In this document: positions 49,895 to 58,495 of the stretch, one piece after another
Layout: the number at the start of each line of letters is the position of its first letter
Numbering within the stretch: the first letter of the stretch is position 1
Assembly: GCF_902381825.1 (NCBI RefSeq)
Contig: NZ_LR698973.1
Location: forward strand, 2,390,291-2,454,290
DNA from: Pseudocoprococcus catus
GTDB taxonomy: Bacteria; Bacillota; Clostridia; Lachnospirales; Lachnospiraceae
Direction of reading: 5' to 3'
DNA: 64,000 bases
The notes under the pieces: generated by a model
What the model saw: only the letters and a program-made list of their open reading frames with translations
Told to the model about the DNA's origin: nothing
Databases searched by the model: none
Translations under genes and position numbers: made by a program

Positions 49895-51517
49895 TTATTC
49901 GACTGTGATATCCTTTGTGATGAAGTAGTAATCTGCCACTGGCTGTTTGGCATTCTTTACTTTTGCTGCCGAAACCATATTCAGATAGGAATTGGTCAGA
50001 AACAGATTAGCTGCATCATCATTGAGCACCTGTGATGCCTCAGCGGCCAGTGCATAACGGTCTTCTGTCTTAAATGTCTCAGACATCTTCCTGACAATTT
50101 CATCAATCTTGTCATCCTGGAAACCGGTCAGATTCTTTTTGCCGGATGTGCCAAGTCCTGTATACATTGTTTCAAGCCAGATCTGCGGATCACCTGTCGG
50201 TGCAGAATTATCATTGGCTGTATACAGATCAAAATTGCCCTGTGTCTGGTAATCAGAAAGATTTTCAACTGAAAGAATTTCCATATGGATACCAACATTT
50301 TTCAGATCAGACTGGACAGCAGTTGCAAGAATGGCTGAATCTGCGGAGCCATGATCAGCTGCCTGCAGATAATTCAGTACTAATTCAGAACCATCCGGCA
50401 TCTCACGGTAACCATCATTATTCACATCCTTATAACCGGCATTGTCAAGAATCTCTGCTGCTTTTGCCTCGTCGTATGTATAGGCTGTGATCGTGTCATT
50501 GCCAAACGGTGTGGAATCTGAGTAGGCGCTGTGTGCGGCACTTCCCCCGATCAGATCGGCATAGGCATCTCTGTTGACCGCATAGGAAACAGCCTTACGC
50601 AGTTTGAGATCATGAAGCGGACTCGTCTCTGCCTGATTCATATACGCCACATTGACACGCGGACTGATAATAGATGAGACATTGTAGGCTTCATTGTCTG
50701 TAAACAGAGTCACACTTGTATTGTCAATTGTATTTGTCAGATCGATTTCTCCGGACTGGATGGCCATCGCTCTGGCATCGGCGTCCGCAATCTGTGTCAC
50801 TGTAATGGTATCAAGACCGGCTGTACCATCCCAATAGGTTGGATTCGCCGCAAGCGTGACTGTCTGTTCAGGTGTAAAGCCGCTGACCACATAAGGGCCT
50901 GTGCAGACAGGCGCTGTCTGAATATTTTCTTCACTTTCAGTTGTATCGATAACATCAAATACCGGCTCAACGAGATTGTTAAGAAGGGCGGCATTGGCTT
51001 CTGTCGTTTTAATCGTCAAATCCTGTCCATTGGCCTCCATACTGTCTATCTTCAGATATTCTGCCGCACGGTCATTCATGGAAATGGCCCGCTCAATTGA
51101 CGCTTTTGCCGCTTCTGCATCCACAGCCTTGCCGTTACTGAATGTCACACCTTCACGGATGTGGAACTTCCATGTCGTTTCATCCACATTCTCCCATGAA
51201 TCTGCCAGACACGCTTCCACTTTCAGTTCATCATTCAGCTTCACAAGCGATTCACCGACACCAAGACGACTCAAAACCCAGCCATTATAGTTGTTTGCCG
51301 GATCCAGATCTGATGTAATCCAGAAAAATGCCACATTGATATGTCGGCCATTTTCTGCCTCTTGTGTTCCCTCTGTCTGTCCTTCGGTACTTACCGTTGT
51401 CTGATTTGCGGCTGAATCCGCTGTCTTTGCCGACTGGCTGCCGCCACATCCTGCTAAGGCACCGCAGGCCATCGCAATGGCCATCATCAATGCTGCTGCT
51501 TTTTTCATCTTCTTCAT
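49895..51517 (-). CDS. ABC substrate-binding lipoprotein, SBP_bac_5 family (operon 1)
   Basis: 540-residue lipoprotein with signal peptide and lipobox (GALAGCGGS, Cys about 23). The SBP_bac_5 fold marks are WKFHIREGVTFSNGKAVDA (quoted to 19 residues), TGPYVVSGFTPEQTVTL and KLRKAVSYAVNRDAYADL. Such proteins bind peptides, nickel, or metal-chelator complexes; the residues do not settle which. GGAGG is eight bases before ATG 51517. It lies between the permease and ATPase genes. Confidence 0.9.
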   Translation of the reverse strand: MKKMKKAAALMMAIAMACGALAGCGGSQSAKTADSAANQTTVSTEGQTEGTQEAENGRHINVAFFWITSDLDPANNYNGWVLSRLGVGESLVKLNDELKVEACLADSWENVDETTWKFHIREGVTFSNGKAVDAEAAKASIERAISMNDRAAEYLKIDSMEANGQDLTIKTTEANAALLNNLVEPVFDVIDTTESEENIQTAPVCTGPYVVSGFTPEQTVTLAANPTYWDGTAGLDTITVTQIADADARAMAIQSGEIDLTNTIDNTSVTLFTDNEAYNVSSIISPRVNVAYMNQAETSPLHDLKLRKAVSYAVNRDAYADLIGGSAAHSAYSDSTPFGNDTITAYTYDEAKAAEILDNAGYKDVNNDGYREMPDGSELVLNYLQAADHGSADSAILATAVQSDLKNVGIHMEILSVENLSDYQTQGNFDLYTANDNSAPTGDPQIWLETMYTGLGTSGKKNLTGFQDDKIDEIVRKMSETFKTEDRYALAAEASQVLNDDAANLFLTNSYLNMVSAAKVKNAKQPVADYYFITKDITVE

Positions 51518-51537
51518 AAAACCAACCTCCAATTTTT

Positions 51538-52425
51538 TTAGTTCTCCTTCGGATCCAGTATGTCTCTTAAACTATCTCCTAAAAGATTGAATACAATCAC
51601 TGTTATAAAAATCGCCAGACCGGCAAACAGCATAATCCACGGTGCCGTCTGCAAATATGATTTGCCCTCGTAGAGCATATAGCCCCATTCCGGTGTCGGC
51701 GGCTGCGACGCGAGACCAAGAAATGACAGCCCCGCAAGTGCCAGCATCATACCGCCCACATCCAGCGTCGCCATGATGACGACCTGCGGCACGATATTAG
51801 GCAGGACATATCTGAAGAGAATACCTGCTGTCCCGACACCACCAAATCTCGCTTCCGTAATGTAATCTTTGGTACGAATGACAGAGGCCAGTCCTCTGGC
51901 CATTCTCGCATACTTTGTCCACCAGACAAAGGACAGGGCAATCACGGTATTTAAAAGCCCCGGTCCCATCATACCAACAATCGCAATCGCAAAGACGGTA
52001 TCCGGAAATGCCAGCAGTATATCCGTCAGACGCATAATCACCGTATCCAAAAAGCCACCGAAATAACCCGAAATGATCCCGATCACGGTTCCGAGAACAG
52101 AGACAATGGCTATCATGATAAAGGTCAGCATAAAGGAATTGCCGGCCCCGTACAGTATTCTTGAGAGAACATCTCTTCCGACATTGTCTGTACCAAACAG
52201 ATGACGGCCGTTCGGTGCGGATAGCTTCGCCGCGTAATCTGTTGCCAGCGGATCATATGGTGCAAAATATTTGCCAAAGAAAGCAATGATAAGGACAAAG
52301 GCGACCGCTGCAAGGCAGCAATAAAAGCGGAGCCATTTGCCTTTTTCCGTTTTCGCCGGTCTGAACATGGATTTTCGTGGCTGCGACTTTCTCTCTCTCA
52401 GGCGGATTTTCGTTTCTTCGCGCAA
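51538..52425 (-). CDS. Dpp/Nik-type ABC permease, C subunit (operon 1)
   Basis: 295-residue permease of the DppC/NikC class: basic N-terminus, FGTDNVGRDVLSRILYGA before the second helix, EAA-loop region with ARMARGLASVI, and ending LLGDSLRDILDPKEN. One base separates it from the upstream permease stop. Confidence 0.92.
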   Translation of the reverse strand: MREETKIRLRERKSQPRKSMFRPAKTEKGKWLRFYCCLAAVAFVLIIAFFGKYFAPYDPLATDYAAKLSAPNGRHLFGTDNVGRDVLSRILYGAGNSFMLTFIMIAIVSVLGTVIGIISGYFGGFLDTVIMRLTDILLAFPDTVFAIAIVGMMGPGLLNTVIALSFVWWTKYARMARGLASVIRTKDYITEARFGGVGTAGILFRYVLPNIVPQVVIMATLDVGGMMLALAGLSFLGLASQPPTPEWGYMLYEGKSYLQTAPWIMLFAGLAIFITVIVFNLLGDSLRDILDPKEN

Positions 52426-52426
52426 T

Positions 52427-53368
52427 TTAATCCACCCTCTTTCTCAACCGGATCTGCGGATCCAGCAATCTATAGGCAATATCGACAATCAGATTAACCA
52501 TGACATAGATAATCGCCATCCAGATGACATACCCCTGAATCAACGGATAATCTCTGACACGGATGGCTTCAACAACCATGTTGCCGATTCCCTGCCACGA
52601 AAAAATCGTCTCAATAATCGACGCACCACCAAGCAGATGCCCCACTGACAAACCAAGCAGTGTAACAATCGGCAAAATGGCATTCGGCAGGACATGTCCC
52701 CAGATAATCCGTCTCTCAGGGATGCCTCTGGCCCTCGCCCCAATCACGTAATTGGCATTCAATTCTTCTAACAGTGCCGCACGAATCTGTCTGGCATAAC
52801 TTGAGATCATCGGAATCGTCAGCGTAGCGACCGGCAGAATCATTCCTTGCACGGAATTCGTGCTCACAACCTTAAACCAGCCAAGCCGAACGGCAAAAAT
52901 ATACATCAGTAAAAGTGCAAGCCAGAAATTCGGCATCGAAACACCAAAAAATGAAAGAAAACGGATCATATAATCGGCCACTTTGTTTTTTTTGACCGCA
53001 GAGAGGATACCAAGCGGAAAAGAGAAAACGATGACAACGATCAACGACACCCCAGCCAGTTTCAATGTCATCGGCAGCTTTCTCGTCATCTGTGTCCATA
53101 CAGACTCTCCAAACTTGGAGGATTCACCGAGGTCGCCATGAAGAACATTGCCAAGCCACCGTCCATACTGGATAAGCACCGGATCATTCAGGCCCATCTC
53201 TTCCCGCGTTTTTTCAAGAAGTTCCGTGGAAGGCATCATCCCCATGGAAACATATTTCATCTCCGCCGCATCACTTGGCGTTGCCTGGGTGATCATAAAT
53301 GTCAGAAAAGTCACACCGAGCAATACAACGACAAGCTGCAATAGTCTTTTTAATATATATCTGACCAT
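52427..53368 (-). CDS. Dpp/Nik-type ABC permease, B subunit (operon 1)
   Basis: 313-residue permease of the DppB/NikB class, starting MVRYILKRLLQLVVVLLGVT and carrying LGLNDPVLIQYGRWLGN-like sequence, RQIRAALLEELNANYVIGAR and the C-terminal DPQIRLRKRVD. It starts 11 bases after the methyltransferase stop. Confidence 0.92.
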   Translation of the reverse strand: MVRYILKRLLQLVVVLLGVTFLTFMITQATPSDAAEMKYVSMGMMPSTELLEKTREEMGLNDPVLIQYGRWLGNVLHGDLGESSKFGESVWTQMTRKLPMTLKLAGVSLIVVIVFSFPLGILSAVKKNKVADYMIRFLSFFGVSMPNFWLALLLMYIFAVRLGWFKVVSTNSVQGMILPVATLTIPMISSYARQIRAALLEELNANYVIGARARGIPERRIIWGHVLPNAILPIVTLLGLSVGHLLGGASIIETIFSWQGIGNMVVEAIRVRDYPLIQGYVIWMAIIYVMVNLIVDIAYRLLDPQIRLRKRVD

Positions 53369-53379
53369 ACTGATGTCAC

Positions 53380-54123
53380 CTACTTCACCGCATAAATCAT
53401 AAAATGATCGATCACCTGATGGTCTTTGCCGTTCTCATCCTGAAAAGTTGCTCTGTCCACTTCTGTTTCAAGCCTTCTGGCGCCCATCTCAAGCAGCAGA
53501 TTCATATCCCACTGCGGACGTTTTTGGCGGCTTAACGGCAAATCTCTTGCCACCTGATTGATAATATTCACATCGACATTGCCGATATATTTGTGTTCAT
53601 CGCCGTGATGCATCTGACGGATCTCATATTCCTTTCGGTATTCCTCATCATAATAATGCAGATAATAATTGCCGTCATAGTTGAGCAGGCAGCCGCCCGG
53701 CTTCAGCACACGCAGCCATTCCTTATAAGCCTTTTCAGGATGTTCCAGATTCCATGTCAGATTTCTCGTAACGATCATATCAAAGGTTTCATCTTCAAAG
53801 GGCAGATTCTGGGCATCCCCCTGAACAAACTCTGCTGTTACACCGACAGAAGCCACGTTCTGCTTTGCCTGCGCCAGCATTTTGTCAGAATAATCAAATG
53901 CAGTCATCTGACAGCCCTTCTGACCAAGCAGCATTGTAAAAAATCCCGGTCCGCATCCAAGATCCAGCACTTTCGGATTGTCCCCTTTTGGAAGGTATGT
54001 GTCCAGCAGTATCTTCCAGTAAGTGCCCTCTTTCTGTGCATCCTCCATTTCTTCCATAACAGATTTAGAATAACCATCCGCACGGGTATTCCAATAAGAT
54101 CTGATTGTCTCAAGCTGTTCCAT
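53380..54123 (-). CDS. Class I SAM-dependent methyltransferase heading the ABC importer operon
   Basis: 247-residue methyltransferase with motif I VLDLGCGPGFFTMLL (about 65-80), DYSDKM, and FDMIVTRNLTWNLEHPEKA. The N-terminus MEQLETIRSYWNTRADGYSK is a distinctive family I associate with Dpp/Nik-like importer loci. Substrate unknown. Being first after the leader RNA and co-transcribed with the importer, it may modify an imported ligand or take part in making a metal chelator; both are guesses. Confidence 0.82.
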   Translation of the reverse strand: MEQLETIRSYWNTRADGYSKSVMEEMEDAQKEGTYWKILLDTYLPKGDNPKVLDLGCGPGFFTMLLGQKGCQMTAFDYSDKMLAQAKQNVASVGVTAEFVQGDAQNLPFEDETFDMIVTRNLTWNLEHPEKAYKEWLRVLKPGGCLLNYDGNYYLHYYDEEYRKEYEIRQMHHGDEHKYIGNVDVNIINQVARDLPLSRQKRPQWDMNLLLEMGARRLETEVDRATFQDENGKDHQVIDHFMIYAVK

Positions 54124-54160
54124 ATGTCATCTCTCCATTCTGTTGCTGCGGCAAAAAGCA

Positions 54161-54312
54161 AAAAGAAAAGCATTCCCGTTTCAAATAATGAAAACAAGGA
54201 ATGCTTCGTACATTCTATCTATAGTTATCCCCTCCGGATAACCTTCTGCCATCTCATATCGTCTCATCTGTAAAAAAATCATCTGCCCGCTTCATACCGG
54301 CAATTTCGATAA
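54161..54312 (-). ncRNA. Leader RNA 1: candidate riboswitch with terminator before the methyltransferase-importer operon
   Basis: Minus-strand leader with three blocks shared exactly with the leader at 60222-60404: A GTATGAAGCGGGC (54297-54285), B GCAGAAGGTTATC (54249-54237), and C, 23 bases at 54222-54200 ending GTACGAAGCATT. Between B and C the helix GTTATCC/GGATAAC forms. The terminator GCATTCC...GGAATGC (54204-54170) with a T-rich tail (54169-54161) shares its 5' arm with the end of block C. This gives a plausible sensor plus expression platform. I do not recognise a known riboswitch or T-box motif in it. Confidence 0.65.
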
Positions 54313-54316
54313 AAAT

Positions 54317-54345
54317 ATCATATCATGCAGCGGTACTTTTGTCAA
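54317..54345 (-). promoter_or_regulatory. Sigma-A promoter of leader 1
   Basis: Minus-strand TTGACA (54345-54340), 17-base spacer, TATGAT (54322-54317). The sequence upstream of the -35 (GCACGT then ATTGACA) is also shared with the promoter of leader 2. A weak GTTTTTA/TAAAAAC inverted repeat at 54361-54392 is the only terminator-like feature after operon 2. Confidence 0.85.
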
Positions 54346-54402
54346 TTAACGTGCTTATACGTTTTTAACATAGAGTCATTAAACATAAAAACCAGAGGCA
54401 GA

Positions 54403-55290
54403 CTACAGATTACTCTCTTTCTGACTGACGCTTGTTCGCAGCCAATTGCCGATATTGGTCAGGCAAAACAGGACGACAATCAAAAACAAACCAGGGATCA
54501 TGATGATCCACCAGGCTTTCGTCATCAATGCTTTATCAGACAATGACAACAGACTTCCCCAGGAAATCACTTCCAGCGGCAGTCCCATGCCCATAAAGCT
54601 TAATGTGGACTCCGTAACAATGGCCGAACGCATATTCATCACAACCATAAACATGATCGCCGAGATAAAATTCGGTCCGAGATGCCGGATGAGAATATGA
54701 AAAAATGATCCTCCCATACACTTTGAGGCAACAATGTATTCGCTTTTGCGGAGCTGCCGTACCTCTGTGCGGACAACCTTTGCAATACTGCACCAGCTTG
54801 TAATACCGATGACAAAGGCAATCGACAAGGTGGTCGGCTCCCCTAAAACAGCCTGGATAAAAATAACAAGCAGAATGGACGGGATTGTCAAAACGATTTC
54901 CGCCCCACGCATCATGATCGTGTCCACCATGTCAGAGGCCAGTCCGCTGACAGACCCGTACAGTATCGCCAGAACTGTCGAAATCACCGTGGCAATCACA
55001 CCGACTGAGAGTGAGATCCTGCCGCCATACCAGATACAAGAAAAAATATCACGTCCGAGATTGTCCGTGCCAAATAAAAACTCCCGATTCGGTGCCTTTG
55101 TGTAATTCATCAGATCCATATAAGAGGGATCCTTTGTCGCAGTGACATTGGCCAGCAGACAGCCAAGTACAATCATGCCAAGAATGGCAAAAGAAACAGA
55201 CGGCAGCCTGTGCTTTGTCTGCTCTGACAGAACCGGGGCACTGATCTGTTTTGGACCGACGATCTGAAATCCATTATTGTCCGTCGCCAT
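54403..55290 (-). CDS. Dpp/Nik-type ABC permease, C subunit (operon 2)
   Basis: 295-residue DppC-class permease with FLFGTDNLGRDIFSCIWYGG and a typical inner-membrane core, ending NWLRTSVSQKESNL. ATG 55290 is chosen for GGAGG six bases upstream; the frame reaching 55389 is inside the previous permease. It overlaps that gene by 17 bases. Confidence 0.9.
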   Translation of the reverse strand: MATDNNGFQIVGPKQISAPVLSEQTKHRLPSVSFAILGMIVLGCLLANVTATKDPSYMDLMNYTKAPNREFLFGTDNLGRDIFSCIWYGGRISLSVGVIATVISTVLAILYGSVSGLASDMVDTIMMRGAEIVLTIPSILLVIFIQAVLGEPTTLSIAFVIGITSWCSIAKVVRTEVRQLRKSEYIVASKCMGGSFFHILIRHLGPNFISAIMFMVVMNMRSAIVTESTLSFMGMGLPLEVISWGSLLSLSDKALMTKAWWIIMIPGLFLIVVLFCLTNIGNWLRTSVSQKESNL

Positions 55291-56287
55291 AAGAAACCTC
55301 CGATCTTTCTGTGATCTCATTCGCTTTGATTCGCGGATCAATCTTTTCATTGATAATCTGTCCGAGAATATTACAGAAAATAATAACAATACCGGTCATC
55401 ATACATAAAACCATCAGCATATTATAATCGCCGTATCTGGCACTCTCATAGGAAAGCATCCCGATTCCCGGATAGGAAAAAACCGATTCAACGATATAAG
55501 TTCCGCCGATAATATGTGGCACAGAAATGGCCATAATACTGACAATCGTCGGCATAATATTTTTCAGACAATGACCAAAAACAATCCTTCTTCTGTTGAT
55601 CCCGACAGATTTGAACAGTGAGACATAATCTGAACGCACCTCCTCGAGCAGCTTGTTGCGCACCATATAAGCGTAATACCACAAATGTTCAAATATAACA
55701 ACAATCATCGGCATAATAAGATGCCGGATCCGATCCAGCAGATCGCCCTCTTTTCCAACACTGTATGCACCGGAACTTGGCAGCACATGCCAGATCACAC
55801 TGAACACAAAGATGAGCAGCAGTGAAAACCAGAATTCAGGGATACAGCTGGTAATCGTCCCAATTGTCGAGATTGCCCGGTCTAACAAGCTGTTTTCGTG
55901 GGTGGCACAAAGCACTCCAAGCAAAATGGCCCCGACAAATGTGAGAATAAACCCAACCCCTCCTAGCACAAGCGTATTGCCGATTCTCTTTCCAATCACA
56001 ATTTTGACATCCTGTTTGTATTTAAATGAGATACCGAACTCTCCGTGAAAAGCATTCTGCACCCATTTGCCATACTGGATAACAATCGGATCATTCAATC
56101 CAAGACGTTCTCTCGCCCGATCTTTCTCCTCAACAGACATTTTCTCTGTTCGTTCTCCGTAATACGACTGAAGCGGATCTGTTGGCGTCATACGGGATAT
56201 AAAAAATACAAGAATTGAGAGCGCCAGAATACTGACAAGAAAAATCAACAGCTTTTTTAGATAATAAACAACTTTATTTGTTTTCAA
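55274..56287 (-). CDS. Dpp/Nik-type ABC permease, B subunit (operon 2)
   Basis: 337-residue DppB-class permease. The start is TTG 56287-56285, eight bases after GGAGG, and overlaps the ATPase stop by 14 bases. Marks are RERLGLNDPIVIQYGKWVQN, VRNKLLEEVRSDYVSL and IDPRIKANE near the C-terminus. Confidence 0.9.
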   Translation of the reverse strand: MKTNKVVYYLKKLLIFLVSILALSILVFFISRMTPTDPLQSYYGERTEKMSVEEKDRARERLGLNDPIVIQYGKWVQNAFHGEFGISFKYKQDVKIVIGKRIGNTLVLGGVGFILTFVGAILLGVLCATHENSLLDRAISTIGTITSCIPEFWFSLLLIFVFSVIWHVLPSSGAYSVGKEGDLLDRIRHLIMPMIVVIFEHLWYYAYMVRNKLLEEVRSDYVSLFKSVGINRRRIVFGHCLKNIMPTIVSIMAISVPHIIGGTYIVESVFSYPGIGMLSYESARYGDYNMLMVLCMMTGIVIIFCNILGQIINEKIDPRIKANEITERSEVSYGDGQ

Positions 56288-57188
56288 CTGCCTCTCCTCC
56301 TTCTTTTGTCAACACAAAATGGCCTCTTTTCACTTCTTTTAGTTGTCCTTCTGTATCATAAACGGTCTTTGAATAATCCGGCCGTACTTTTTTTCTCTCT
56401 AATATAGGATCCGGAATAGGAATCGCTGACAAAAGATCCTTCGTATATGGATGCAGTGGCTCTTCATAAAGCGATTTTGTATCAGCTAACTCAACGATCC
56501 TTCCATGGTACATAACTGCCACACGGTCACACAAAAATTCCACCATCGACAGATCGTGCGCAATAAAAACAATAGAAAAACCATGTTCCTCCTGAAGGTG
56601 TTTAAACAAATTAATGATCTGTGCCTGAATCGACACATCGAGCGACGCTACCGGTTCATCTGCAATCAAAAGATCCGGCTCGGTGGTCAATCCTCTAGCA
56701 ATCGCAATCCGCTGCCTCTGACCACCTGACATCTGGGATGGATAACGTTCAAGAAAACTGTCATCCAGTCCGACATATTTTAATTGAAAGGACGCTTCCG
56801 CCTCTGCAGAGCCTCTCTCCGTCCTGATATGATTAATTCTCAACGGTTCCGCGATAATATCCTTCGCCTTCATTCTCTGATTCAGACTTGAAGCAGAATC
56901 CTGAAAAATAATCTGACGCTGCGTCTGGAGAAACTTTTTATTCTCCCTGTATGCTTTTTTGTCAAAAATATCGATACCTTCAAACAGAACCTTTCCGGAC
57001 TTCGGTTCATAGATATTCATCAGACATCTGGCCAGCGTTGATTTGCCGGAACCGGATTCCCCGACAATCCCCAATATCTCACCTTTTCTGACTTGAAATG
57101 AAACGTCATCGACGGCCTTGATCGATACCTTTTTGTTTAACTTAAAATAATGCGTAAGATGACTTACTTCCAGAATATTCTCACTCAT
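56274..57188 (-). CDS. Dpp/Opp-type ABC ATPase, second subunit (operon 2)
   Basis: 304-residue OppF-class ATPase: Walker A GESGSGKSTLAR, signature MSGGQRQR, Walker B LLIADEPVASLDVS. The C-terminal region lacks the usual Cys cluster of OppF. It overlaps the partner ATPase by eight bases. Confidence 0.9.
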   Translation of the reverse strand: MSENILEVSHLTHYFKLNKKVSIKAVDDVSFQVRKGEILGIVGESGSGKSTLARCLMNIYEPKSGKVLFEGIDIFDKKAYRENKKFLQTQRQIIFQDSASSLNQRMKAKDIIAEPLRINHIRTERGSAEAEASFQLKYVGLDDSFLERYPSQMSGGQRQRIAIARGLTTEPDLLIADEPVASLDVSIQAQIINLFKHLQEEHGFSIVFIAHDLSMVEFLCDRVAVMYHGRIVELADTKSLYEEPLHPYTKDLLSAIPIPDPILERKKVRPDYSKTVYDTEGQLKEVKRGHFVLTKEGGEAVENK

Positions 57189-58194
57189 CGTTTCTTCCTC
57201 TTTTTATTGGACATTCAATCTTTGGAGCCCTCTTATCCAAAAGCCATGTCGCCGCATAATGTGTCTTCGTAATCTGAAACATCGGCGGTTCCTGCTCATA
57301 ATCAATGCCAAGTGCATATTCATTTCTGGCCGCAAATGCATCGCCTTTGGGCAGATGCACCAGCGACGGCGGCATGCCGGGAATCGTATGCAGACGATCC
57401 TTCCCCCGTGAAAAACCTGGCAGCGACTGCATCAACCCCCAAGTATACGGATGTCTCGGATCATAAAAAACCTCTTTTGCTGTGCCGATCTCCACAATCT
57501 TACCGGCATACATAATCGCGACACGATCTGCCACCCTTGCCACAACACCGAGATCATGGGAGACAAGAATCGTCGCTGTATCAAGCTCCTCTTGAATCAT
57601 CCTGAGCAAGTCAAGAATCTGCGCCTGAATCGTCACATCCAGTGCTGTTGTCGGCTCATCTGCCAGAAGCACTCTCGGATTAGAGGCCAACGCAATGGCC
57701 ATCACGCTTCGCTGTCTCATGCCACCTGAAAAATTATAAGGATACAGGTTCTTTCTCTCCTGCGGCTCCTCAATCCCTACAAGATGCATCAGATCCAGTA
57801 CTCTTGCATTCACTTCCGCTTTCGTCATATCTTTGTGGTGTACGCGGATCGCCTCTGCAATCTGACTGCCGATCGTACAGGTCGGATCGAGTGCTGTCAG
57901 AGGATCCTGAAAGATCATAGAAAAGAACGAACCTCTCAGCTTTTCCATCTGACGTTCCGTATAGTGTGTGATGTCCGTCCCGGCGGCATAAATCGATCCC
58001 GCTGTGATCTTACCGCTTTTGGGAAGCAGACCAATCACACTCTTACAGAGCATGCTTTTTCCACATCCGGATTCTCCAACAATTGCAAGCACCTCGCCTT
58101 TGTGAAGGGAAAATGAGACATCCCTGACAGGTTTGACCTTGTCCTTTTGTCCTCCGATCTCCACAGACAGGTTTTCAACTTTTAGTAATTCCAT
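57181..58194 (-). CDS. Dpp/Opp-type ABC ATPase, first subunit (operon 2)
   Basis: 337-residue OppD-class ATPase: Walker A GESGCGKSMLCK (Met where Thr/Ser is usual after GKS), signature FSGGMRQR, Walker B VLLADEPTTALDV, and the OppD C-terminal GLMQSLPGF...LHTIPGMPPSL region. ATG 58194 has AAAGGA upstream. It is separated from its binding-protein gene by the 301-base palindromic stretch at 58195-58495. Confidence 0.9.
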   Translation of the reverse strand: MELLKVENLSVEIGGQKDKVKPVRDVSFSLHKGEVLAIVGESGCGKSMLCKSVIGLLPKSGKITAGSIYAAGTDITHYTERQMEKLRGSFFSMIFQDPLTALDPTCTIGSQIAEAIRVHHKDMTKAEVNARVLDLMHLVGIEEPQERKNLYPYNFSGGMRQRSVMAIALASNPRVLLADEPTTALDVTIQAQILDLLRMIQEELDTATILVSHDLGVVARVADRVAIMYAGKIVEIGTAKEVFYDPRHPYTWGLMQSLPGFSRGKDRLHTIPGMPPSLVHLPKGDAFAARNEYALGIDYEQEPPMFQITKTHYAATWLLDKRAPKIECPIKRGRNDE

Positions 58195-58296
58195 CTTCGT
58201 TTCCTTTTCATTCAAATCATGTAACTGTTCAGAGCCAACCTCCGTTTCGGTCGTTGCTCGCGTAAATCATGAAGAAAAGGGGCTGAACACAACCCC

Positions 58297-58387
58297 TTTA
58301 TCTCAGTCGAGAAGACTCCCACCTCTTTCAAGTGGTGAGTAACAGCAAATTTGTCTCAGTGGGAGTCCAATCTCCGACTGAGATAAA
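58297..58387. repeat. Nested inverted repeat, possible IS200/IS605-type end remnant
   Basis: Outer arms 58297-58309 and 58375-58387 (TTTATCTCAGTCG and its exact complement) enclose perfect nine-base arms GACTCCCAC (58314-58322) and GTGGGAGTC (58359-58367). Flanking hairpins are GGGG...CCCC (58279-58296), GTCAGC/GCTGAC (58427-58442) and CAAGTC/GACTTG (58455-58478). The gap 58195-58495 has no gene. The composition resembles, from memory, the 3' end and guide-RNA region of IS200/IS605 tnpB elements in Lachnospiraceae; no tnpB remains. It sits between the binding-protein and ATPase genes and may reduce downstream transcription. Confidence 0.6.
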
Positions 58388-58495
58388 CGCTCCGCGAGGA
58401 TGCGCAGTGGTTCTGTAAAGAATATGTCAGCTTACGCTGACCAGAATCACGCGCCAAGTCTCGCAGTCGCTCGACTTGAATCTTCGTATATGACT

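Noticed and set aside
54161..54312. Leader 1 as a known NiCo, cobalamin, S-box or T-box element
   Set aside because: None of the sequence signatures I know for these (for example the T-box GGNACCGCG or the S-box AGAGAGG core) is present; the resemblance is only that it precedes transporter genes.
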